Of a DNA stretch of 64,000 bases, positions 40,056 to 47,906 are shown piece by piece; the first letter of the stretch is position 1; each line of letters starts with the position of its first letter. The notes beneath the pieces were generated by a model, which saw only the letters and a list, made by a program, of their open reading frames with translations, made no database searches and was not told the origin of the DNA. Both the position numbers and the translations under genes were made by a program. Source of the stretch: Sinomonas atrocyanea (lineage in GTDB: Bacteria; Actinomycetota; Actinomycetes; Actinomycetales; Micrococcaceae); the NCBI RefSeq assembly GCF_030812675.1, contig NZ_JAUSTE010000011.1:1-64000 (forward strand), given 5' to 3'.

Positions 40056-41960
40056 TTACCGAGCTACATCTTTGCATGAAAGGGCCGCTTGAGAAAAGGC
40101 GGGCTTATTAACAGTTGGTGTCGAAATCAATCCCGGCGTTGTTTCCGCGTGCTCGCCGCCCAGGAATTGGAGGCGGAGGGTCGTCGAGGCGCCGGGGGCC
40201 AGCGATATGTAGGTCTGCGCGACGGGGTATCCGCCGTCGGCGTCGCGATGCACATTGAGCGGCTTCGAATCCTTCCACGCGCCGAGGAAGACGGCGGACT
40301 GGGGCGCGTAGACATTCACCTGGGTCTTCACAACTCCCGCCGGGACCCCGAACACGCCGCCGCCGGTCACATATCTCGGAAGGGCCGTGGCCGCGTCCGC
40401 CGGGGCCGTGCTCGTCAGCGTCACCTCGACCTGCCAGGCGGGCCTCCCGTCCTGCCGGCACATGGCCCCGCCCACGCGGTAGGCCTCGCGCAGGTAGTAG
40501 TCCATCTTGGCCCCCGTTGCGTCATTGAGGTACACGCCGAACGAGTCCTTGGAGGAGCTGGAGGCCGGCGGCCAGCCGGAGAGGTCCGCGGCCGCTATCG
40601 CGTCCTGCTCCTGCTGGTTCGGGCTCCACCCGAGGAGCCTCCGCTCCGAGGCCGCGTGGCCCAGGGCGTCCAGCATGGCCTTGGGCTGGAAGCCTCCGGC
40701 GGCGACCTTCTGGAACACGGCCGCGGCGGCCGTGGCGAAGAACTCGTCCTTCTGCTGCACCACGCGGTAGTCGGCATAGGCATCGCTGAGGAGGAGCTTG
40801 ACGGCGTTGCCGCTGTCCATCGTCTCCCCGCCCGGGAGCTTGACCGGCCCGGTCGCCTTGAGCAGGTAGCCGAGGGCCACGGGGTCGAGGGAGAAGACCC
40901 CGTCCACCTTCTGCCCGAACTGGCGTCGCCACATCTCGGTGGCGAGGCGGGCGCTCAGGGGAAACTGCGGGGTGAGGTTCACGTCCTGGAAGTACTGGCC
41001 GGTGATCGGCTCGTAGAGGCCCTGGGTCTGGTCCGACAGCGGCAGGACCGGTTCCTCGAACGGGCCGATGTTCTTGCCCGCCGACTGCCGTCCGAGCGAG
41101 ATCTTCCCGTGGTCCACCCGGACCTCGGCGGCGGCGCCGGGGATGCCTCCCGTGGCCCGCAGCTCTGCGTTGTTCTGGAAGAGCACCAGATACGTGCGCG
41201 GGGCGTCGCTGCCCATCATGGCGGGAAGCACGCTCGTGGCCGTGTCCGCGGCGGAGACCTGCTGCGCCGCCTCGTCCACCACGGTCTTGAAGCGCTCGAG
41301 CCCGTCGCGGACCGGGGGCAGCGTCCCGTTCGCCGGCGTGAGCGCCGCGAGCTGGGCGGACGCGTCCTGGAGCGCCTTGTCGGCCTGGACGATCGCGGGG
41401 CGCGCGGCCGTGACCGGCTTCAGGTCCACGGCGCCGTGGGACGGCTTCAGGCTGGCGGGGCTGAGGGTCCCGGCGACGTCGGCCAGCGGCAGCACCGCCT
41501 GGTGCGTGACGGTGCCGAGGATGTTCGCGAGCTGGGAGACCGTCGAGAAGTTGCTGCCCACGAACGGCACGTGGCCCGCGAGGCTCCAGATCGGATCGTC
41601 CACGTAGGAGCGGCCGGCGTCGACGTGGGCGGCGAACTGGCGGGCTGAGTCCTGGGCGTCGCCGCCCTGGCCCGCGACCACCTGCGTCTGGACCACCTTG
41701 GCGAGGCGCTGGGCCTCGGCGATCTCCTTCTGGGCCAGGAACGCGCGCACCCCGAGCCAGGCGCAGCACGCGAGCAGGAGCAGCACCACGACGGCGGCGC
41801 CCGTTGCCCAGGCCCGCTTCCGTCCCCGCGGCCAGCGCAGGCGGCGGCCGGAGCGCGAGCCGGCCGCGCGCCGTCGGCCGCTCTCGGCGGAAGCCTCAGC
41901 GTGCACCTCTGACGACGAGCTTCTCCGGCGCAACGACTGGTCCTTCCCCCTGGGCCACAC
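40056..41960 (-). CDS. DUF4012 membrane-anchored surface protein
   Basis: 634 residues: a basic cytosolic N terminus (1-50), one transmembrane helix (ATGAAVVVLLLLACCAWLGV) and a large outer DUF4012 region with YLVLFQNNAELRATGGIPG and VDGVFSLDPVALGYLL. DUF4012 proteins in actinobacteria often lie beside glycosyltransferase and sortase genes and may relate to LytR-CpsA-Psr-type wall assembly; the function is not established. The start is GTG 41960 without a strong ribosome site; an in-frame GTG about 19 codons on is possible. Confidence 0.8.
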   Translation of the reverse strand: MWPRGKDQSLRRRSSSSEVHAEASAESGRRRAAGSRSGRRLRWPRGRKRAWATGAAVVVLLLLACCAWLGVRAFLAQKEIAEAQRLAKVVQTQVVAGQGGDAQDSARQFAAHVDAGRSYVDDPIWSLAGHVPFVGSNFSTVSQLANILGTVTHQAVLPLADVAGTLSPASLKPSHGAVDLKPVTAARPAIVQADKALQDASAQLAALTPANGTLPPVRDGLERFKTVVDEAAQQVSAADTATSVLPAMMGSDAPRTYLVLFQNNAELRATGGIPGAAAEVRVDHGKISLGRQSAGKNIGPFEEPVLPLSDQTQGLYEPITGQYFQDVNLTPQFPLSARLATEMWRRQFGQKVDGVFSLDPVALGYLLKATGPVKLPGGETMDSGNAVKLLLSDAYADYRVVQQKDEFFATAAAAVFQKVAAGGFQPKAMLDALGHAASERRLLGWSPNQQEQDAIAAADLSGWPPASSSSKDSFGVYLNDATGAKMDYYLREAYRVGGAMCRQDGRPAWQVEVTLTSTAPADAATALPRYVTGGGVFGVPAGVVKTQVNVYAPQSAVFLGAWKDSKPLNVHRDADGGYPVAQTYISLAPGASTTLRLQFLGGEHAETTPGLISTPTVNKPAFSQAALSCKDVAR

Positions 41961-42130
41961 GGCAGCGAACGCCCCTGTCCGGCGATCCGGCCGTGGCGGC
42001 GACGTTCGGCACCGCCATCCTACGGGACCGCCGTGACAGGGCCGGTGGTAGCCTTCGATCCGTGCGCCGCCGGGCGCCGGATGCCCGCGATGACGGCCCT
42101 CGTGCCGCCCGCCCCTGTGAGTGGAGGACC

Positions 42131-42847
42131 ATGGTCACGAAGACCCGCCGCCGCGTACCGCGGCTCGTGTGGGCTGGGCTCGGACTGGTCGCCGCGGTGC
42201 TGTGCGGCTGGACGGTCGAGGCCGCGGCAGCCGCCCGCCTCGACCCGGCCCTGCTGGGGGTCGCCGCGTATGTGCTCGTCTGGGTCCCGCTCGTCCTCGG
42301 GCTGGCCCTGAGCTTCGCCGGGGAGACCCTGCGGGACGCGGCCGCCTTCCTCGGGCTGCGCTTCCGCCCCATGGACCTCCTGTGGGGCGTGGGCATCGGG
42401 TGCCTCGCCCGCGCGGCCGACGCCCTCGTCCGGATGGCCGCCACCGGATCGACCGGCCTGGCGCCCCAGCCCACCCTGAGCTCGATCGGCGGCCTGGGCG
42501 TGCAGGCGGTCGCCCTCGGGATCATCGCGCCCGTGGTCATCGCGCCGGTCCTCGAGGAGACCTACTTCCGCGGGCTGGTGCTGCGCTCCCTGGCCGGCGC
42601 GCTCGGCCGGCTCTCCGCCCCGGCCAGGTGGGCCACCGCCGTCGTCATCACCGCGGCCGCGTTCGCCCTGGTCCACGCGCTGCTGCTGGCCGGGACCCCG
42701 GGCGAGGCGGTGCTCACCGGCGTCTCGACGTTCCTGTTCGCGCTCCTCGCGGGGGCGGTCGCCGCCGCGACCCGGCGGCTCGGCGGCGCCATCGTGGGGC
42801 ACGTGGTCTTCAACGGGCTCGGCGTCCTGCTGACCTGGGCCGTCTGA
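42131..42847 (+). CDS. CPBP-family intramembrane metalloprotease
   Basis: 238 residues with six or seven helices and the Abi/CPBP motifs: EETYFRG (two glutamates and Arg), a His in FALVHALL and HVVFN at the end. Members act as type II CAAX-like proteases or bacteriocin-immunity proteins; the substrate here is unknown. GGAGG precedes the ATG closely. It is convergent with the gene at 42899. Confidence 0.8.
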   Translation: MVTKTRRRVPRLVWAGLGLVAAVLCGWTVEAAAAARLDPALLGVAAYVLVWVPLVLGLALSFAGETLRDAAAFLGLRFRPMDLLWGVGIGCLARAADALVRMAATGSTGLAPQPTLSSIGGLGVQAVALGIIAPVVIAPVLEETYFRGLVLRSLAGALGRLSAPARWATAVVITAAAFALVHALLLAGTPGEAVLTGVSTFLFALLAGAVAAATRRLGGAIVGHVVFNGLGVLLTWAV

Positions 42848-42864
42848 CCCTGGGCCGTCTGACC
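42835..42864. repeat. Perfect 15-bp tandem duplication over a stop codon
   Basis: CTGGGCCGTCTGACC occurs twice in immediate succession, with the stop codon of the CPBP gene in the first copy. It is probably a slippage product and does not change the protein. Confidence 0.85.
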
Positions 42865-42898
42865 CAGCCGTCCGCCGAGGAGTACGGGCCCAGGGGGA

Positions 42899-43459
42899 TC
42901 AGGCCTTCGGCTGGCGCCCGATCAGGCAGGTCCCCTGGGCGACCGGCGCCGCGACCTCGGTGGAGATGCTCGCGTCCGACCTGACGAACTGCCCCACGAG
43001 GCAGTCGCCGCCCACCCGGACCGCGACGGTGAGGACCGGGGCCTGGAGGTTGGCGCTCGTCTGGTCCGCACTGCGCTGCATCGCCGAGGGCGCGAAGCCC
43101 GCGGCCTTCAGCGCCCCGGTGAGGGTCGCCGCGTCGACCGAGGAGGACGACGCCGACCGGGCGGCACCGTCCAGGGCGCGCCTGAACACCTCGAGGTTCT
43201 CCGCGGCCGAGGCGCCCGGGTCGAACCGGCTCAGGCTGCGGGCGGGCGACGACGTGGGAGCCGGGGTGGCCGGCGCGGCGCTGGCGGGCCTCCCGGCCCC
43301 GGTCGGGGCGGTGGGGGCTGCGGTGGATCCGGCGGTGGAGCCGCGGGCAGCCGCCCCCAGGTCGAGTCCCTGCAGCGCGCCCGCAAGCCCGATGGCGCCG
43401 ACCGCCAGGAGCACCACCAGCACGGCCGCCCACACGAGGTTCTTCATCCGAGTGTCCAT
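42899..43459 (-). CDS. Membrane-anchored secreted protein in the sortase locus
   Basis: 186 residues: an N-terminal hydrophobic helix (LVWAAVLVVLLAVGAIGLAGAL) that may be an anchor or signal, a long Ala/Pro/Thr/Ser linker (about 35-75), then a domain of about 100 residues with two cysteines (GGDCLVGQF and QGTCLIGR) that could form a disulphide. Similar DUF6993-like proteins occur near class E sortases, but I am not certain of the family. It lies 6 bp after a 54-codon gene and should be in the sortase transcript. Confidence 0.6.
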   Translation of the reverse strand: MDTRMKNLVWAAVLVVLLAVGAIGLAGALQGLDLGAAARGSTAGSTAAPTAPTGAGRPASAAPATPAPTSSPARSLSRFDPGASAAENLEVFRRALDGAARSASSSSVDAATLTGALKAAGFAPSAMQRSADQTSANLQAPVLTVAVRVGGDCLVGQFVRSDASISTEVAAPVAQGTCLIGRQPKA

Positions 43460-43465
43460 GCCGTC

Positions 43466-43630
43466 CTACGCGCCGTTGCCGACGGTGGCCTGGTCATCGA
43501 CGAAGGTCGCGGCGAGCCACGGGAAGACCCACTGGTCCAGGACGATGAGGAGCACCGCGACCATCAGGGCGAGGACCAGCACCCGGACGAGGGTGGGACC
43601 GGGAAGGGACCTCCACAGGGCTCGGTACAT
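43466..43630 (-). CDS. 54-residue single-pass membrane protein next to the sortase
   Basis: The minus strand encodes MYRALWRSLPGPTLVRVLVL followed by a hydrophobic run (ALMVAVLLIVLDQWVFPWLA) and ends TVGNGA. There is one transmembrane helix with a short outer tail. It starts one base after the sortase stop and ends just before the 186-residue gene, so it sits in the middle of a three-gene operon. I recognise the pattern from sortase E neighbourhoods but know no function. Codon use is typical of the genome, which supports it being real. Confidence 0.65.
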   Translation of the reverse strand: MYRALWRSLPGPTLVRVLVLALMVAVLLIVLDQWVFPWLAATFVDDQATVGNGA

Positions 43631-43631
43631 G

Positions 43632-44435
43632 TCAGCCGTCCTTCGCGAGGATGGGGGCGAGCTCCGCGGGCGGTGCCGTGTCGAAGCCCACGAAGGTGCC
43701 GTAGGCGGCCAGCCGCTCGAGCGGCGGGAAGATGGCCGGGTAGCACGTGGTCAGGGTGATGAACCGCTCGCGCGCGGCCGCGCCGGACACGGTGGGCACG
43801 GCGTTGAGGACGTCGATCGCGTCAGGCTGGACGAACTGGAAGTTGCGGAACGTGTACGTGTACCAGCCGAGGGAGGTCTGGATGTAGACCTTGTCGCCGA
43901 GGCGGAGCTTGCTCAGGTTCAGGAAGCTGTTGCCGTAGCCGATGTCGTGCGCGGCCACGGCGAAGTTCCCCTGGCCGCCGGGCATGGCCGTCCCGGTGTA
44001 GTGGCCCACGCCGGCCGTGACGCTGTTGAGGACCCGCTCCGTGTCCACGGCCTGCCGCACGATGCGGCGCCAGCCGTCGCCGAGGCGCGGGATGTAGATG
44101 ACGCCGATCGTGTCGGCCACAGCGGGGGGCTCGGCGGCGACGGGAATGGTGGCCGCCGCCGGAGCGGCCTTCGGGCCGGCGGTGCCGCCCGAGGGCTGCG
44201 GCGCCGGAGCCGTCCGGGGGGCCGCCTGCGGCTTGGCCTTGAGCTGCTGGGTGAGCTGCCTGCTCTGTTCGGCGGCAACCTTGTCCTGGCGCAGCCCCAC
44301 CACCCACGGGTTGACGTACGCGTACCAGAGGATGAACAGGCCGATAATCACCGCGAACGTGATCAGCAGCTCCCCGGTCACGCCCAGGGCCTTGAGCAGC
44401 CCTGTCCGGTCTGCCGTACCGCGTCTCGCCGCCAC
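43632..44435 (-). CDS. Class E sortase
   Basis: 267 residues: a membrane helix (LLITFAVIIGLFILWYAYV, about 23-41), an Ala/Pro/Gln linker, and the sortase domain (about 108-255). The catalytic triad is H163 (FAVAAHDIGYG), C231 (ITLTTCYP) and R241. The His context is AHD rather than the common GHR. It should cut LAxTG substrates between Thr and Gly and attach them to the wall; the LAETG protein at 39417 is an obvious client. The start is GTG 44435, with GGAGG 3 nt upstream. Confidence 0.88.
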   Translation of the reverse strand: MAARRGTADRTGLLKALGVTGELLITFAVIIGLFILWYAYVNPWVVGLRQDKVAAEQSRQLTQQLKAKPQAAPRTAPAPQPSGGTAGPKAAPAAATIPVAAEPPAVADTIGVIYIPRLGDGWRRIVRQAVDTERVLNSVTAGVGHYTGTAMPGGQGNFAVAAHDIGYGNSFLNLSKLRLGDKVYIQTSLGWYTYTFRNFQFVQPDAIDVLNAVPTVSGAAARERFITLTTCYPAIFPPLERLAAYGTFVGFDTAPPAELAPILAKDG

Positions 44436-44534
44436 GTTCCTCCCCCACAGCTTCCGCTTCCAGCCCTTCGAGGATACAAGCTCGGCCGCGCCGTTCGTGC
44501 CCGGGGCCGTGCTGGCGGCGCTACCGTGAGCAGC

Positions 44535-45458
44535 ATGGCCACGCTCGATCCCGTCCGCGTCCCCTACGGCCCCCACCCCGACCAGTGGGCCGACCTGTAC
44601 CTCCCGGCTCCCGGCCCGCGGCCCGGACCCGGCGGCCGGCGCGACGACGGCGGGTGGCGAGGGGTCGCCGTCGTGATCCACGGCGGCTACTGGCGGGAGA
44701 AGTACACGGCCGAGCTCGGCGTCCCGGTGGCCCGGGACCTCGTCGCGCACGGCATCGCGGCGTGGAACCTCGAGTACCGGCGGGCGGCCGCGGACGGCCC
44801 GGGCGGCACGCCAACGGCGGGCGACGGCGGGTGGCCGGCCACGTTCCTCGACGTCGCCGCCGGGATCGACCGGCTCGCCGACGTGGCGGGCCTCGGAGTC
44901 CTCGCGGACGACGACGCCGCGCGGCTCGCAGGGGTGCTCTCGGCGGGGCGGGTGGTGGGCCTGGGGCACTCGGCCGGCGGGCACCTCGCCGTCTGGGCGG
45001 CGGGCCGTCATCGGCTCCCAGCGGGCGCGCCCGGCGCGGCCCCGGATGGAGCGACCCCGGATGGAGCGGCGGGCGCGGGGCCGCGGGTGGCGCTGCGCGG
45101 CGTCGTGAGCCAGGCCGGCGTGCTCAGCCTCGCCGAAGCGGAGGCCCGCGGGCTCAGCAACCACGCGGCACGGAACCTCATGGGCGGGGCGTCGGCCGAC
45201 TCGGCCGAACTCGCGCGGGCGTTCGCCCTGGCCGATCCGATGTGCGCGCTGCCGATCGGGGTGCCGGTCCACGCGGTCCACTCCCGCGACGACGAGGCCG
45301 TGCCGTTCGCCCTCTCCGAGGACTACGTGGCCGCAGCCCGCGCGGCCGGCGATCCGGCGGTGCTGCACGTGACCACCGGCGACCACCGGGCCGTGATCGA
45401 CCCCGGCCACGAGGCGTACCGGCTGTGCCGCTCGCTCGTGGAGGAGCTGCTCGGCTGA
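44535..45458 (+). CDS. Alpha/beta hydrolase, probable kynurenine formamidase
   Basis: 307 residues. The oxyanion-hole motif HGGYW (VVIHGGYWREKY) and the nucleophile GHSAGGH are those of arylformamidase-type hydrolases, followed by an acid in HSRDDEAVP and a His in TTGDHRAVID. Kynureninase and tryptophan 2,3-dioxygenase genes lie 0.2-3.3 kb downstream on the opposite strand, and a formamidase is the step between them, so N-formylkynurenine is the likely substrate. General esterase activity is the alternative. A GTG three codons upstream (44526) is another possible start. Confidence 0.6.
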   Translation: MATLDPVRVPYGPHPDQWADLYLPAPGPRPGPGGRRDDGGWRGVAVVIHGGYWREKYTAELGVPVARDLVAHGIAAWNLEYRRAAADGPGGTPTAGDGGWPATFLDVAAGIDRLADVAGLGVLADDDAARLAGVLSAGRVVGLGHSAGGHLAVWAAGRHRLPAGAPGAAPDGATPDGAAGAGPRVALRGVVSQAGVLSLAEAEARGLSNHAARNLMGGASADSAELARAFALADPMCALPIGVPVHAVHSRDDEAVPFALSEDYVAAARAAGDPAVLHVTTGDHRAVIDPGHEAYRLCRSLVEELLG

Positions 45459-45489
45459 GGCCGCGGCGGCGCTGGGGCACCATGGGCGG

Positions 45490-45597
45490 GTGGGCATCCT
45501 GAAGACCGCCGTCCTGTTCGTCCTCGCCGCCGCGGCGGAGATCGGCGGGGCCGACGTGACCCCTCAACTCTGGGACATGACCCCACATCAACGTTGA
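45490..45597 (+). pseudogene. Truncated YnfA/UPF0060 membrane protein gene
   Basis: From GTG 45490 the reading is MGILKTAVLFVLAAAAEIGG, the invariant first helix of YnfA-family small membrane proteins (normally about 110 residues). Homology stops at about 45552, where a palindromic repeat begins, and a stop follows at 45595. Only about 21 native codons remain. Confidence 0.6.
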
Positions 45598-45650
45598 GGG
45601 GTCATGTCCCTGCGATGAGGGGTCATATCCCTGTCATGTCCCTCAACCGG
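45556..45650. repeat. Palindromic repeat block that truncates ynfA
   Basis: GGGACATGACCCC (45572-45584) and GGGGTCATGTCCC (45598-45610) form a perfect 13-bp inverted repeat. Related segments surround it: GACCCCTCAAC before, then GATGAGGGGTCATATCCC and CATGTCCCTCAACC after. The block fills the gap to the kynU end. It looks like an insertion-sequence end or scar, or a dispersed palindromic element. Confidence 0.7.
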
Positions 45651-45653
45651 AGG

Positions 45654-46955
45654 TCAGGCGAGGTCCCCGAGGGCGTCGCGGATCGCCTCCATGCCCGCCT
45701 GCAGCTCCGCGAACGAGGTGCTCAGCGGCGAGAGCCCGATCCGCAGCCCGTGCGGCGGCCGGAAGTCGGGGATGACCCCCCGCTGCCACAGCAGCGCCGT
45801 GACCTCGCGGAAGCGCGGGTGGTTCACGGTGATGTGCGAGCCGCGCTCCGCCGGATCCCGCGGACTCGCGAGCTCGACGCCGAGCGGGGCCAGGAGCGCG
45901 TCGTGCAGGGCGATGGCCCGCTCGGTCAGGGCCACGGACTTGGCCCGGACGGCGTCCATGCCGGCCTCGGCAACGAGCTCGAGCATGTGCTTGAGCGGCT
46001 GCATCGCGAGGATCGGAGGGGTGCCCGTGATGAAGCGGCGCACATCCCCGGCAGGCTCGTAGGCGTGGGTCATGCCGAACGGATCGGCGGCCCCCATCCA
46101 CCCCCAGATCGGCTGGCGGAGGCGGCCCTGGAGGTCGGAGCGGACGTAGGCGAACGCGGGTGCCCCTGGGCCGCCGTTGAGGTACTTGTACGTGCAGCCG
46201 ACCGCGAGGTCCGCGCCCCACGCGTCCAGCTCCACGGGCACGGAGGCTGCGGAGTGGCACAGGTCCCACAGGATCAGCGCCCCGGCGTCGTGCGCCACCT
46301 GGGTGATGGCAGCGGCGTCGGCCATGAACCCCGAGCGGTAGGCGACGTGCGAGAGGAGCACGACGGCGGTGCGCGGCCCCGCGACCGCCGCGACGTCCGC
46401 GGGCCGCACCCCGGTGAGGGGGTCCGCCTCGATCCAGGCGATCCGGGTGCCGCGCTCGGCGGCGATGCCCTCGACGATGAACCGGTCGGTCGGGAAGTTG
46501 TCCCGGTCGAGGACGATCTCGGTGCGCCCCTCCCCCGCGGCGGCCTGCGCGTCCAGCGCCGCACGGAGGAGCTTGTAGAGCAGCACGGAGGTCGAGTCCG
46601 CGACGATCGTCTGGCCGGCGGCCGCGCCGAGCACCACCTCGCCGAGGCGGTCGCCCACGGACGTGGGCTCGTCCATCCACTCCTCATCCCAGGCGCGGAT
46701 GAGCCGCTCGCCCCACGGGCCGGCCACGAACTCGCCGAGCTTCGCGGGCGTCTCGGCGAGCGGACGGCCGAGCGAGTTCCCGTCGAGGTAGGCCACGACC
46801 GCCTCGCCGTGCGGGCCGGCAGGCCGCAGGAAGCGGTCGCGGAACCGCGCGAGGGGATCGGCGGCGTCGAGCGCGGCGGCGGTGAGGTCGCCCGCGGCGG
46901 CGGCCAGGGCGGCGTCGTGCTCGGCGGCGCCGAACTCGGGGGCGTCCATGCTCAC
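45654..46955 (-). CDS. kynU: Kynureninase
   Basis: 433 residues of the PLP fold-type I family: YLDGNSLGRPL, VVLLSHVAYRSG, WDLCHSAASVPVEL and the PLP lysine in GCTYKYLNGGPGAPAF. It splits kynurenine to anthranilate and alanine. The start is GTG 46955, 8 nt after GGAG and 3 bp after the dioxygenase stop; an ATG two codons on is less well placed. Confidence 0.93.
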   Translation of the reverse strand: MSMDAPEFGAAEHDAALAAAAGDLTAAALDAADPLARFRDRFLRPAGPHGEAVVAYLDGNSLGRPLAETPAKLGEFVAGPWGERLIRAWDEEWMDEPTSVGDRLGEVVLGAAAGQTIVADSTSVLLYKLLRAALDAQAAAGEGRTEIVLDRDNFPTDRFIVEGIAAERGTRIAWIEADPLTGVRPADVAAVAGPRTAVVLLSHVAYRSGFMADAAAITQVAHDAGALILWDLCHSAASVPVELDAWGADLAVGCTYKYLNGGPGAPAFAYVRSDLQGRLRQPIWGWMGAADPFGMTHAYEPAGDVRRFITGTPPILAMQPLKHMLELVAEAGMDAVRAKSVALTERAIALHDALLAPLGVELASPRDPAERGSHITVNHPRFREVTALLWQRGVIPDFRPPHGLRIGLSPLSTSFAELQAGMEAIRDALGDLA

Positions 46956-46958
46956 GGC

Positions 46959-47807
46959 TCAGGCTCCGATCTCGGTGCGGACGGCGTACAGCTCGGGGAA
47001 GAACGTCAGGTCCAGGGCGCGCTGGAGGAAGCCGACGCCGGAGGACCCGCCCGTGCCTCTCTTGAACCCGATGGTCCGCTGGACGGTGCGCAGGTGCCGG
47101 AAGCGCCAGAACTGGACGTTGTCCTCGACGTCCACGAGGGCCTCGCACGCCTCGTAGAGGCCCCACGGGGCGTCGTCGGACTCGTAGATCTGCCGGAAGA
47201 CCGGCACGAGGGCCGGTTGCAGAGTCCAGGGCTCGGTGACGTCCCGCTGGAGGATCTCGGGCGGCACGGCGTAGCCGGCGCGGGCGACGGCGCGCAGGAA
47301 CTCGTCGTAGACCGTCGGCTCCGCGAGGAGCCCCTCGAGCAGCGCCTGAGCCTCGGGCTCGGAGCTGAAGACCTCGAGCATGCGCCGGTGCTTGTTGCCG
47401 AGGATGAACTCGACGGCGCGGTACTGGTACGACTGGAACCCCGAGGCGTTGCCGAGGAAGCCGCGGAACTGCGCGTACTCGCGCGGGGTGAGGGTGGCCA
47501 GGACGGTCCACTGGTCCGTGAGCTGCTTCTGGATCGCCTTGACGCGGGCCAGGCACTTGAGGGCCATGCCGAGGTCGTCGGCGGCGAAGCGCGCCCGGGC
47601 CTCCCGCAGCTCGTGGAGCATGAGCTTGAGCCACAGCTCCGAGGTCTGGTGCTGGATGATGAACAGCATCTCGTCGTGGTGCTCGGGGGCGCTCACCGGG
47701 TGCTGGGCGTGCAGGAGCCGCTCGAGGTCGAGGTACCTGCCGTAGGTCATGGCGCCGCGCAGGTCGGTGCGGATGGAATCTTCGATGTCGCGGACGCCCT
47801 TGGCCAC
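46959..47807 (-). CDS. kynA: Tryptophan 2,3-dioxygenase
   Basis: 282 residues with the family signatures MTYGRYLDLERLL, HHDEMLFIIQHQTSELWLKL, GNASGFQSYQYR and RHLRTVQRTIGFKRGTGGS. It opens the indole ring of tryptophan to N-formylkynurenine using haem. AAGGAG lies 6 nt before GTG 47807; the open frame to 47891 lacks homology. Co-transcribed with kynU. Confidence 0.93.
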   Translation of the reverse strand: MAKGVRDIEDSIRTDLRGAMTYGRYLDLERLLHAQHPVSAPEHHDEMLFIIQHQTSELWLKLMLHELREARARFAADDLGMALKCLARVKAIQKQLTDQWTVLATLTPREYAQFRGFLGNASGFQSYQYRAVEFILGNKHRRMLEVFSSEPEAQALLEGLLAEPTVYDEFLRAVARAGYAVPPEILQRDVTEPWTLQPALVPVFRQIYESDDAPWGLYEACEALVDVEDNVQFWRFRHLRTVQRTIGFKRGTGGSSGVGFLQRALDLTFFPELYAVRTEIGA

Positions 47808-47906
47808 GGGTTCTCCTTGCCTGGTTTTCGTGGTCGGCCCTTTGTGGGGGCCGTCACACGATCGTAGCGGGAGAGGAGGGCGCCGAATCACCGCCCATCT
47901 TGACCG

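Noticed and set aside
45178-45591. Minus-strand frame opposite the formamidase-like gene
   Set aside because: Arg/Pro-rich antisense shadow without homology.
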